Source: Flavobacteriales bacterium (lineage in GTDB: Bacteria > Bacteroidota > Bacteroidia > Flavobacteriales_D > Sanyastnellaceae). Taken from it: 6,280 nt of DNA. Under the pieces are notes generated by a model. It had not been told where the DNA came from. It saw only the letters and a program-made list of their open reading frames with translations, and searched no databases. How positions within the stretch are numbered: the stretch's first letter is position 1; each line of letters opens with the position of its first letter. Location: positions 1-6,280 of the forward strand of contig JAPKAW010000106.1 in NCBI GenBank assembly GCA_028825055.1, written 5' to 3'. The position numbers and the translations under genes were made by a program. Positions 1 through 6,280 of this stretch are shown piece after piece.

Positions 1-60
1 GGTTCACTTTCGCCATGTGGGGTAAAGATAGAGCAGTCAGGATGGGCTACCTTCGCTTTC
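1..60. other. window edge upstream of dapF, unassigned
   Basis: No gene can be assigned here. In the frame of the downstream gene the 20 codons are open but contain no ATG, GTG or TTG, so they offer no alternative start. In the second + frame a short tail (VHFRHVG) ends at a TAA at 23-25, which could be the end of an upstream gene. On the minus strand an ATG at 16-14 opens a frame reading MAKVN off the edge, which could be a divergent gene. Neither can be decided from so few bases. Confidence 0.3.
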
Positions 61-2160
61 ATGCGTTTCACATTCTGGAAATGGGAAGGAGCGGGCAATG
101 AATTCATGCTTTGCGATGCTCGCGATTGGTCGGAAAGGCCAACTGCGGAGCAGATTGAACGTTGGTGCAGTCGAGAGGAGGGTGTTGGGACGGATGGTGT
201 CATTTTTTTTAAACCACTGACGCCTCAGAATGCGAGTGGGCAGCATGAAGGTTGGGATATGGATTTTCTCAACCCCGATGGTTCACGTTCGTTCTGTGGC
301 AATGGAAGCCGTGCGCTGTTTGCATTTTTGCGTGACGCAGGAAGCATAGGAAACGCAGGATGGTTTAGGGCTTGTGACGGAGATCATGCTGTCTGCTGGG
401 ATGAATCCAATGAATTGCCTTCCGTTGAAATACTTCCTGTGCAACCGCCAAGAAAGGTGGAGGCATTGCATCCACAGGGCAATGAGGCTTGGGTGGCAGA
501 CACCGGTTCTCCGCATCATCTAGAATGGATCGATGCGACCACACCCCTGGATTCATTCCCGGTTGTTGAGGCGGGCCGATCGATCCGACTTCATAAGAAG
601 TATGCGCCCGAAGGGATCAATGTAAATTTTATTGAAAAGCGATCTGAAGATGGTCCCAACGAGCTGCACATGCGGACTTATGAACGAGGAGTGGAGTTTG
701 AAACACGCGGTTGTGGAACAGGAGCTGTGGCTGCTGCACTTGCAGACCATGCCCGTGCCGGTGGAGAACACTACCGCACCGTGGTTATGACAGGAGGCGC
801 CTTGCATGTGCGGTTTGTCCCACCATCGGATAAATCTACAGCGTATGAGTCGGTTTGGCTTACCGGTCCGGCCAAGCTTGATTTCAAGGGAGTCTGGGAG
901 GCCAGTGGTGCTTGGAAGCGCCTCGTCCTTTTGTTGATTTGGTTTGGGTTTTCAACTTCTTTTTGGGCTCAAAACGCAACGTCATCTTTTCCTTGGTCGG
1001 ATCAAGTGCAGGTTTCTGTACTTACGGGTTCTCCAGGGCAGGATGTGCATTCTGCTTGGGGCCATACGGCCATCCGGGTTTACGATCCAGGCCATGTTCC
1101 TCCTGTCGATGTCGCGTATAACTATGGGACATTCCAATTCAGTGAGGGATTCTACATGCGCTTTTTAAAAGGACAATTGGACTACCGATTATCCCTCTCG
1201 CAGTTTGCTTCGTTTCAACAGGGGTACTTTCGAACGGGGCGCGCCATGTGGGAACAGCCACTCGATCTATCTCTGAGCGATTCGAGGGCAGTCATTGCCT
1301 TTTTGGAATGGAATCATTTACCTGAAAACAGGGTGTATGCTTACCAGTTTTTTTCTGACAATTGTTCCTCTCGGGTTCTTTCAGTTTTGGTTCAGGTTTT
1401 CGGCGATCGATTGGATGCAGGTTGTGAAAATGACGAAGCTTTAGGGCAGACATATCGCGAGGCGATTCGTCCCTATATCCAAGGTGATCCATGGCTTGAG
1501 TGGGGTATTGATTTTACTTTAGGCCCACGGGCAGATCACATCATGCCACCATGTGGTTCTAGTTTTTTACCGGATGGCCTGATGGCGCAATTGCCGCTAT
1601 GTCGCTTGGACGGAAACGTTATTGCTGGTGCGCCGCAGGAACTCGTTCCGGCGCAAAAACCCTGGTTTCGTGCGGTCAGTACACCACTTTTGGGACTCCC
1701 GATATTTTGGATGTTTATGGTGGGAGTTTGGTCGCTTTTTTGGTCTTTGCGTCGCGCCATGCAATTCAAAAGACACGTAAAAACCCCTCGTTGGGAACGG
1801 TTGATAGGCACGGCGGTTCAGCCTTTGGCTGCTGTTTTGGGGGTATTGCTCCTTTTGATGTGGGTTGCTACAGATCATCGGGATACGTGGGCGAACGGAA
1901 ACCTGGTATGGGCCTCGCCATTGCTGTTTATTTTATGGTTGTCTCGCCACAGAACGTCAGGCTTCTATCTGTGGATTCATCGGCTCTTGGTTGTTGGAGT
2001 TCCCTTGTTCCTCATCTTGACCATTTTTGCGACTCAATTCGTATCTTTAATAAGCGCATGTGCGGCTTGGGCGGTGTGGTTGAGTTTGGACCCTTGGTTG
2101 GAATGGTCTAGGATTTTCAAACAAGTGGCTACCCCCAAATCACGGTCAACGAGTCAATGA
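61..2160 (+). CDS. dapF: diaminopimelate epimerase (DapF) fused in frame to an Lnb-type (DUF4105) lipoprotein N-acyltransferase-like membrane protein
   Basis: Two complete proteins share one 699-codon frame. Residues 1 to about 284 are DapF, which converts LL- to meso-diaminopimelate for lysine and peptidoglycan synthesis in the cytoplasm. Visible DapF hallmarks are the N-terminal KWEGAGNEF, NPDGSRSFCGNGSRA with catalytic Cys79, TGSPHH, EGINVNF, and YERGVEFETRGCGTGA with catalytic Cys218. Residues 286-304 read as a signal peptide or anchor (KR, then a hydrophobic run ending SFWAQ). Residues about 315-500 match the Lnb periplasmic domain, with SAWGHTAIRV (His335) and FSDNCSSR (Cys435) as the likely catalytic pair. 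Hydrophobic segments near 543-563, 582-602, 615-628, 642-658 and 660-676 form a transmembrane tail that carries the family motif TDHRDTWANGNLVW (604-617). Lnb has been described in Bacteroides as the lipoprotein N-acyltransferase that replaces Lnt; that activity is inferred here. ATG 61 fits the DapF N-terminus. The two functions normally come from separate genes. See the junction entry for a possible one-base cause. Confidence 0.88.
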   Translation: MRFTFWKWEGAGNEFMLCDARDWSERPTAEQIERWCSREEGVGTDGVIFFKPLTPQNASGQHEGWDMDFLNPDGSRSFCGNGSRALFAFLRDAGSIGNAGWFRACDGDHAVCWDESNELPSVEILPVQPPRKVEALHPQGNEAWVADTGSPHHLEWIDATTPLDSFPVVEAGRSIRLHKKYAPEGINVNFIEKRSEDGPNELHMRTYERGVEFETRGCGTGAVAAALADHARAGGEHYRTVVMTGGALHVRFVPPSDKSTAYESVWLTGPAKLDFKGVWEASGAWKRLVLLLIWFGFSTSFWAQNATSSFPWSDQVQVSVLTGSPGQDVHSAWGHTAIRVYDPGHVPPVDVAYNYGTFQFSEGFYMRFLKGQLDYRLSLSQFASFQQGYFRTGRAMWEQPLDLSLSDSRAVIAFLEWNHLPENRVYAYQFFSDNCSSRVLSVLVQVFGDRLDAGCENDEALGQTYREAIRPYIQGDPWLEWGIDFTLGPRADHIMPPCGSSFLPDGLMAQLPLCRLDGNVIAGAPQELVPAQKPWFRAVSTPLLGLPIFWMFMVGVWSLFWSLRRAMQFKRHVKTPRWERLIGTAVQPLAAVLGVLLLLMWVATDHRDTWANGNLVWASPLLFILWLSRHRTSGFYLWIHRLLVVGVPLFLILTIFATQFVSLISACAAWAVWLSLDPWLEWSRIFKQVATPKSRSTSQ
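901..972 (+). other. DapF-Lnb junction with embedded signal peptide or anchor
   Basis: DapF homology ends near the LTGPAKLDFKGVW segment (residues 267-279), and the Lnb signal sequence begins at Lys286 (916-918). No in-frame ATG or GTG lies at the junction. The only in-frame candidate starts are TTG codons at 931 and 934, which would remove the Lys-Arg of the signal peptide. The out-of-frame TTG at 912 would have the right register if one G of 914/915 were absent. The same deletion would create a TGA ending DapF at residue 284, giving a TTGA overlap. If translated as one chain, the Lys-Arg followed by a hydrophobic stretch predicts an N-in signal anchor, leaving DapF in the cytoplasm and the Lnb domain in the periplasm. 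Whether the SFWA-Q site is cleaved in the fused form is unknown. Confidence 0.75.
2157..2160 (+). promoter_or_regulatory. ATGA stop/start overlap (translational coupling)
   Basis: The TGA ending the dapF-lnb frame (2158-2160) overlaps the ATG of the lipoprotein gene (2157-2159). No Shine-Dalgarno-like purine run sits just upstream, so re-initiation by the terminating ribosome is the likely mode. A second ATG follows directly at 2160-2162. Confidence 0.75.
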
Positions 2161-3716
2161 TGAATTGGAATTTTAAAGGTCAAGAAGGAGTACGAAGCGG
2201 TTTGCTTTGCACAGCCATGGTGGCTTTTGCTTTGACCATGGGGTGCAATCGCGCACCAATAGAGTGGCAGGTGGATTTGGCCCTTCCATTGATTGATGAT
2301 GTGATTGAATGGAATGACGTGTTTTCAGACACTTCAGTTTTCTCGACGGATGGCACGACTGCTTCCTTGGTGTATTATGGCGCGTTGTCCAGTTGGGATA
2401 TTGAATCTTTGACTCAACTCCCTGATACATTAATAACTAAAGATCTCTCGCCGGATTTTATTGGAGGGCCCTTTCAAGTGCCGCCTGGGGCTATTTTGTT
2501 GGATACGGAGGAGGATATCGTCTTTCAAGGTATTGATCAGTCTTTTCGTTTTATACGCCTGGAATCAGGAACCATTTCGTATTCGGTCGAAAGCTCAACC
2601 AACGGGTATGTGGAAATACAGTATGAACTTCCGAGCGTGACCATCGGCGGTGAACTATTGAACTTGAATGTTTTGCTTTCACCTTCGGTAGCAGGGGTGA
2701 TTCAATCTGAGACGGGAACGATTGATTTGACGGGAGCTGAAATCGATTTAACAGGTGTTAGTGGAACTGAAATCAACCGTATTGCGACCCGCTTGACCAT
2801 TGGTACACCGGCTTATATCCCGGATACTGCTCAGGTTTATGGTGATGATAGCATACGTGTGAGCATGCATTTTCAGGACATGCTGGTGCGCCAAGTGACG
2901 GGTTATTTCGGAAAAGAAGTTGTGGATTTTAACGTGGATCAAACGGTGTTTGACCCTGAGGTTTTTTTGGGTGGATTCATTGACGTAGAGCCAACACGCG
3001 CTCGCATTAAATTTCAAAATACCATCGGTGCCGACTTGCGTCTTACTTTGGATGCGTTGTCCTTAGACGGTATCATTCTTGAGCACCCGGAGTTGGGAGT
3101 ACCCCAGTTGATCTCGCGTGCAGATTGGCAAGGGGATGAGGTGATTCCAGCTGTTTGGGAGTTGGATTTGCTCGAGACGAGCCCTTCCTTTTTTGAGCTA
3201 ATGGGCTATTTACCCCAGTTTGTGTCGTCGTTAGGGTCAGCTGCATTGAATCCGCTTGGCGATGTATCAGGAGGCAATGATTTCTTTGATGTTCAGGTGC
3301 CACCGGAGCTGATATTGGATTTGGAGTGGCCTTTAAACACACAAATCGAAAACCTAAGATTGCGTCAAGTCCGTGATATGGAGCCCATTTCGCTGCCGGA
3401 TTTCAATGGCGACCTTGTTTTAGAAGTAACCAATGGATTTCCTGTTCATTGGGGTTTGCAGTGGATTTTGACATTCGACAACACATCTCTCGAGCCGCTA
3501 GTTTTTTCTGGAGAATCGCTGGCATTCCAAGTGGGAACAACCTTGGAGGAACCGATCGAATACCGCATTCCAATTTCATCAGAGATGCTCCTTTCGGGAG
3601 GTCAATTGGAAATTACGGGGTCTATGCAGACTGATGGAGCTGTGGTTTTTTCTGGTAATGAACGCATGCGCATACAAGTTCGAATAGAGGGGACACACCA
3701 AGTTGTGATCAAATGA
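2157..3716 (+). CDS. probable exported lipoprotein of unknown function, beta-rich
   Basis: This 519-aa protein begins with a short hydrophilic stretch, then a hydrophobic segment (about residues 15-28) leading to a lipobox-like LTMGC with Cys30 followed by Asn, so a type II signal peptide is likely. The mature part has no recognisable catalytic motif. It alternates polar and hydrophobic residues and is rich in Asp, Gly, Thr and Val, as expected of stacked beta domains. It opens with a WQVDLALPLIDD segment of the kind found in uncharacterised Bacteroidota lipoproteins encoded next to outer-membrane proteins; this likeness is from memory, not a search. It contains no further Cys, so disulfides are not expected. 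Translation starts within the stop of the preceding gene (ATGA), and the next gene overlaps its own stop the same way, so all three are probably co-translated. An outer-membrane or periplasmic partner role for the downstream barrel is inferred from coupling only. ATG 2160 is an equally possible start, one codon shorter. Confidence 0.82.
   Translation: MMNWNFKGQEGVRSGLLCTAMVAFALTMGCNRAPIEWQVDLALPLIDDVIEWNDVFSDTSVFSTDGTTASLVYYGALSSWDIESLTQLPDTLITKDLSPDFIGGPFQVPPGAILLDTEEDIVFQGIDQSFRFIRLESGTISYSVESSTNGYVEIQYELPSVTIGGELLNLNVLLSPSVAGVIQSETGTIDLTGAEIDLTGVSGTEINRIATRLTIGTPAYIPDTAQVYGDDSIRVSMHFQDMLVRQVTGYFGKEVVDFNVDQTVFDPEVFLGGFIDVEPTRARIKFQNTIGADLRLTLDALSLDGIILEHPELGVPQLISRADWQGDEVIPAVWELDLLETSPSFFELMGYLPQFVSSLGSAALNPLGDVSGGNDFFDVQVPPELILDLEWPLNTQIENLRLRQVRDMEPISLPDFNGDLVLEVTNGFPVHWGLQWILTFDNTSLEPLVFSGESLAFQVGTTLEEPIEYRIPISSEMLLSGGQLEITGSMQTDGAVVFSGNERMRIQVRIEGTHQVVIK
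3713..3716 (+). promoter_or_regulatory. ATGA stop/start overlap (translational coupling)
   Basis: The TGA of the lipoprotein gene (3714-3716) overlaps the ATG of the outer-membrane protein gene (3713-3715). This is the same arrangement as at 2157-2160, and it ties the two products to similar expression levels. Confidence 0.78.
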
Positions 3717-4933
3717 AGCACCTCATAATCCACTCCATTTGTTCTGTTTTGAGTGTGGCATTCTTGTTCGTTTCCGGAGTGTTGATTGCCCAAGATGAGT
3801 CTGTTTTTTCAGGAGATTCTTTGGTCGACGAACCTTTCTTAGACCAATGGACGGCAACAGTTTGGGGTCAGCATCGGTCCAATACGTTAGACAATAAATG
3901 GACAAACATTTTATTTCGCGGTGGATTGATTGAACGTGATTTAGTTGAATCAGCGTTGGGCAATCAAAAGGCTGAAATGGGAGCATTTGGTCTTTCTGCA
4001 GGGAGCATTTTGAAATGGAGTTCAAATCGTTTTTGGAAGGATACGGATGTTCGAATTTGTGGCTCCATTCAAGGGAGGTCACTTGTCGATGCGCGCTGGA
4101 CACCGGAATTATTTGAATTGGTCTTTACGGGCAATCAAAATCACTTAGGACGAAGGGATGTGTTGGATGGCTCTCAGCTGCGCACCACCCTGTGGGGTAC
4201 GGCAACGGTTGGTTTAGAAGGTCAAAATAGCAACCGCATAGAATTGGGGTTGGCTTATCGAAAGAGTAAAATAGAAGGTCAGATTCACACGGGTTATTTC
4301 CGTGTAAATGCGGGAGTAGATTCCTTATACGCTGTCCTGCAAGCTGAGGGGTCCATTGATACCCGAGCTGGCTGGGGGTTGGCATTGAATGGTGAATGGC
4401 ATTTCACTCGAGAGGAAGCTCCTTTTGCTCTGCATGTTCATGTTCAAAATTGGGGCTGGGTTGTAGTGCCAGGTGGTGGCGCCAGGTACGCGGTGGACAC
4501 CTTGTTTGAGACTACTGGCTTGGCGCTGGATGGGCCTGGTTGGAGCCTTGAGTCGTTGCAGTCTGCGGGTTTTGTCCAAGACTATTTAGATATTGATACA
4601 GCAGGTGTGACCCTGCAGCGTTTGCCTGGTCGTTGCGATGTTGCCATTGAATATCCACTGGGCCCCCGTTCAGGGTGGGATGTGACCCTGCAAATGGGTG
4701 AATGGATGCCGCTTCCTCGCGTTATGATGGGCTACCGTCGTGCATTTGGAAAGCAATGGCAAGCGGGAATTCAAGGGGTTGTAGGGGGATGGGGCAGGTT
4801 TCGCCCAGCAGCCTGGGTGCGATGGAGGGTGCCCAATGAGCGTGCATTGACGCTGTTTGTGGAGGACCCATGGGGCTGGGGCAGTTCTTCTGCTTTCGGT
4901 CGGGGCTTGACCTTGCGATTCGAGGGCTTGTGA
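3713..4933 (+). CDS. DUF5723-like outer-membrane beta-barrel protein
   Basis: The 406-aa product starts with a clear type I signal peptide: Lys2, a hydrophobic run from about residue 4 to 25, and a probable cleavage at LIA-Q (Ala26/Gln27). The mature chain shows repeated short amphipathic strands with frequent Trp, Tyr and Gly, separated by polar turns, and ends in a strand GLTLRFEGL, as expected for an outer-membrane barrel. The central pattern TPELFELVFTGN, then RTTLWGTATVGLE, then IELGLAYRKSKIEG, and the later HVHVQNWGWVVVP and TLQRLPGRCDVAIEYPLG, resemble DUF5723, a Bacteroidota family of unknown function. That match is by eye and should be treated as likely rather than certain. The start is fixed by the ATGA overlap with the lipoprotein gene, so the two may form an outer-membrane pair. 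No enzymatic motif is visible. Other barrel families, such as PorV/PorP-like, are the main alternative. Confidence 0.75.
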   Translation: MKHLIIHSICSVLSVAFLFVSGVLIAQDESVFSGDSLVDEPFLDQWTATVWGQHRSNTLDNKWTNILFRGGLIERDLVESALGNQKAEMGAFGLSAGSILKWSSNRFWKDTDVRICGSIQGRSLVDARWTPELFELVFTGNQNHLGRRDVLDGSQLRTTLWGTATVGLEGQNSNRIELGLAYRKSKIEGQIHTGYFRVNAGVDSLYAVLQAEGSIDTRAGWGLALNGEWHFTREEAPFALHVHVQNWGWVVVPGGGARYAVDTLFETTGLALDGPGWSLESLQSAGFVQDYLDIDTAGVTLQRLPGRCDVAIEYPLGPRSGWDVTLQMGEWMPLPRVMMGYRRAFGKQWQAGIQGVVGGWGRFRPAAWVRWRVPNERALTLFVEDPWGWGSSSAFGRGLTLRFEGL

Positions 4934-4984
4934 TTCACCTGATGAGGATGTTGTCGATTGCGCTGTTCTAACGAACTTCGCGGC
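4934..4984 (+). other. short spacer before kdsA
   Basis: This 51-base gap is the only real intergenic stretch between genes. I see no hairpin followed by a T run, no good Bacteroidota -7 box (TAnnTTTG) and no Shine-Dalgarno sequence. An in-frame TTG at 4958 would add nine residues (MRCSNELRG) to KdsA. These do not look like part of the family and ATG 4985 is preferred. Confidence 0.6.
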
Positions 4985-5830
4985 ATGAATCCATCGACGG
5001 AAAACAAGGCGCCTTGGACGGCGCAATCGCATGAAATTCACGGTTGGAATGCAGGGAATCGCCTCCAAATCATAGCGGGTCCGTGTGCCATTGAAAGCAA
5101 AGCTCTCGCAGTACAAGTCGCTGAGACGGTCGGCGAAATTTGCGATCGTTTGGATTTGCCCTTTATTTTCAAAGGATCTTACCGCAAGGCCAACCGTTCG
5201 CGTTTGGATAGCTTCACAGGCATTGGCGATGACGAGGCGTTGTCCATCTTATCGGAGGTAGGCTCTTCCATGGGAGTGCGCACCACCACCGACATCCACG
5301 CAGCAGACGAAGCCTCAAAGGCAGCAGCTCACGTCGATGTCCTTCAAATTCCGGCATTCCTCTGTCGTCAGACTGATTTACTTGTAGCCGCGGCCGAAAC
5401 AGGAAAGGTCGTGAACATCAAAAAGGGACAGTTCCTTTCGCCAGAGTCCATGAAATTCGCGGTTCAGAAAGTACAAGAGTCCGGCAACGGACAGGTTTGG
5501 CTCACTGAACGCGGCACCATGATGGGCTACCAAGATTTGGTAGTGGATATGCGCAGTTTCCCTGCGATGCGGAAGTTCGGCCCCGTCATCGCCGACATCA
5601 CACACAGTCTGCAACAGCCCAATCAAACGGCTGGAGTGACGGGTGGTCGACCAGAATTGATTGCAACCATTGGCAAAGCTTCTATTGCTGCCGGAGCTGA
5701 TGGCATCTTCATAGAAACGCATCCCGATCCTGCATCAGCCCTTTCGGATGGCGCGAATATGCTCCAACTGGATGCTTTGGAGACGCTGTTGATTCAATTG
5801 AAGCGGGTGTATGAAGCAGTGCAAGACTGA
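4985..5830 (+). CDS. kdsA: 3-deoxy-D-manno-octulosonate 8-phosphate synthase (KdsA), metal-dependent class
   Basis: KdsA condenses phosphoenolpyruvate with D-arabinose 5-phosphate to give Kdo-8-phosphate, the first committed step to the Kdo sugar of lipopolysaccharide. It acts in the cytoplasm. The 281-aa protein is a full-length single TIM-barrel enzyme. Signature segments are IAGPCAIES, KANRSRLDSFTGIG, DVLQIPAFLCRQTDLL followed by KVVNIKKGQFLSPESM, LTERGTMMGYQDLVVDMRS, and DITHSLQQPN. The metal ligands known from the Aquifex enzyme (Cys11, His185, Glu222, Asp233) correspond to Cys34, His207, Glu244 and Asp255, with the same 37- and 11-residue spacings between the last three. Enterobacterial metal-independent enzymes carry Asn at the Cys position. 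The N-terminus is about 23 residues longer than in Aquifex. ATG 4985 is chosen over TTG 4958. By eye the coding strand is richer in C than in the genes before it. The next gene follows after one base, so the two are probably co-transcribed. Confidence 0.95.
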   Translation: MNPSTENKAPWTAQSHEIHGWNAGNRLQIIAGPCAIESKALAVQVAETVGEICDRLDLPFIFKGSYRKANRSRLDSFTGIGDDEALSILSEVGSSMGVRTTTDIHAADEASKAAAHVDVLQIPAFLCRQTDLLVAAAETGKVVNIKKGQFLSPESMKFAVQKVQESGNGQVWLTERGTMMGYQDLVVDMRSFPAMRKFGPVIADITHSLQQPNQTAGVTGGRPELIATIGKASIAAGADGIFIETHPDPASALSDGANMLQLDALETLLIQLKRVYEAVQD

Positions 5831-5831
5831 T

Positions 5832-6280
5832 ATGCAGCGAATCGCAGTTCTCATTGGATGTTGGGTGTGTGCTCTTGCGAGTTCTGCTCAAGATGTGGAC
5901 TCGATTTTGATGCATGTTTTTGGAGGTCCTCAGGACGATCGAGGCTCACGGATTACCCTGTTGGAGGAAGGAGATCTTTTGCTGACAGGAACAACCAACA
6001 GCACGACTGCTTCTGAAAACCATGCGTGGGTCCTTCGCGTAGATTCCGATGCCCAGCCCATTTGGAGCACGACGGTAGAGGACGTGCCGCTATTGCAAGC
6101 GGTGGATGCCATTGAACACTCCAATGGATCGCTGACCATCTTAGGCATGCGGTATGCCAATGCTGCTGATGGCTATGATTGGGGATGGTATCATTTATCG
6201 GCGGATGGAGCGCTCATCGGCACCACCACCTGGGGTTCGTCGTCATGGGATTTGCCTGTGCGGTGTTGGAATCGAAATGA
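5832..6280 (+). CDS. secreted protein with propeller-like repeats, 3' end beyond the window
   Basis: An open frame starts at ATG 5832, one base after the kdsA stop, and continues for 149 codons to the window end without a stop, so it is partial. Residues 1-19 form a signal peptide (Gln2-Arg3, hydrophobic core, ALASSA) with likely cleavage before Gln20. The mature part has at least two similar modules. One is FGGPQDDRG, then LLEEGDLLLTGTTNS, then HAWVLRVDSDAQPIW. The other is AIEHSNGSLTILGMRY, then WGWYHLSADGALIGTTTWG. Modules of this kind (a 'user prompt' of Gly-Asp, a strand, a Trp-containing strand, then 'D..G..+W') are common in beta-propeller regions of large Bacteroidota surface or secreted proteins that end in a type IX sorting domain. 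The C-terminus is not seen, so that export route is an inference. The specific function is unknown. Confidence 0.8.
   Translation, partial: MQRIAVLIGCWVCALASSAQDVDSILMHVFGGPQDDRGSRITLLEEGDLLLTGTTNSTTASENHAWVLRVDSDAQPIWSTTVEDVPLLQAVDAIEHSNGSLTILGMRYANAADGYDWGWYHLSADGALIGTTTWGSSSWDLPVRCWNRN

Noticed and set aside
14..30. Possible divergent gene start on the minus strand (ATG at 16-14, MAKVN) with a TATCTTTA box upstream.
   Set aside because: Only five codons are visible, the box lacks the final G of TAnnTTTG, and it lies too close to the ATG.
41..50. GATGGGCTAC occurs near 41, 4727 and 5521.
   Set aside because: Short match; the latter two copies simply encode Met-Gly-Tyr inside coding regions, and the flanks do not match.
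48..55. TACCTTCG as a -7 promoter element for dapF.
   Set aside because: It has one mismatch to TAnnTTTG and no partner -33 element at the right distance, and it would give an essentially leaderless transcript.
912..1121. Small + strand frame starting at TTG 912 with a purine-rich GGGAGG upstream.
   Set aside because: It overlaps the Lnb coding region in another frame and its protein shows no family features. The TTG is only of interest as a relic start of lnb.
4951..4976. TTG then TAACGAAC as a promoter for kdsA.
   Set aside because: The second element does not fit TAnnTTTG, so an internal promoter cannot be supported.
4905..4984. Transcription terminator between the outer-membrane protein gene and kdsA.
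   Set aside because: No stable inverted repeat followed by a T run was found.
4670..5116. Minus-strand open frames opposite the outer-membrane protein and kdsA genes.
   Set aside because: They are shadows of well-supported + strand genes, with low-complexity, Pro/Arg-rich translations and no recognisable motif.

Overview
The window looks like a stretch of a Bacteroidota chromosome, most likely Flavobacteriales-like, with GC near one half by eye. Four things point there. One is an Lnb/DUF4105 membrane protein. Another is a lipoprotein gene coupled to a DUF5723-like outer-membrane protein. There is also a secreted propeller-type protein with the 'GG..DDRG....L.EGD.LLTG' style of type IX-secreted proteins. 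Finally, no convincing Shine-Dalgarno sequence precedes any start. All five genes lie on the + strand and are packed like one operon. No RNA gene, insertion sequence, CRISPR array or clear terminator was seen.

Layout. Bases 1-60 are the window edge and cannot be assigned. Bases 61-2160 form one 699-codon frame holding a complete diaminopimelate epimerase (DapF, residues 1 to about 284) followed without a stop by a complete Lnb-type periplasmic/transmembrane protein (about 285-699). Bases 2157-3716 (ATGA overlap) encode a probable lipoprotein of unknown function. Bases 3713-4933 (another ATGA overlap) encode a DUF5723-like outer-membrane protein. After a 51-base spacer, 4985-5830 encodes KdsA (3-deoxy-D-manno-octulosonate 8-phosphate synthase) of the metal-dependent class. 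One base later, 5832 begins a secreted protein that runs off the window end.

The genes share a cell-envelope theme: meso-diaminopimelate for peptidoglycan (DapF), lipoprotein N-acylation (Lnb), a lipoprotein, an outer-membrane protein, Kdo for lipopolysaccharide (KdsA), and an exported protein. That they act together is inferred from spacing only.

The main point of interest is the DapF-Lnb junction. As written, a cytoplasmic enzyme is fused to what reads as the signal peptide of a periplasmic acyltransferase, and the predicted topology is workable. However, removing one G at 914/915 would create a TTGA stop/start overlap. That would give a 284-aa DapF and a 415-aa Lnb with a textbook signal peptide, matching the ATGA overlaps at the next two junctions. 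The fusion is therefore either a real, recent one-base event or a sequence error.
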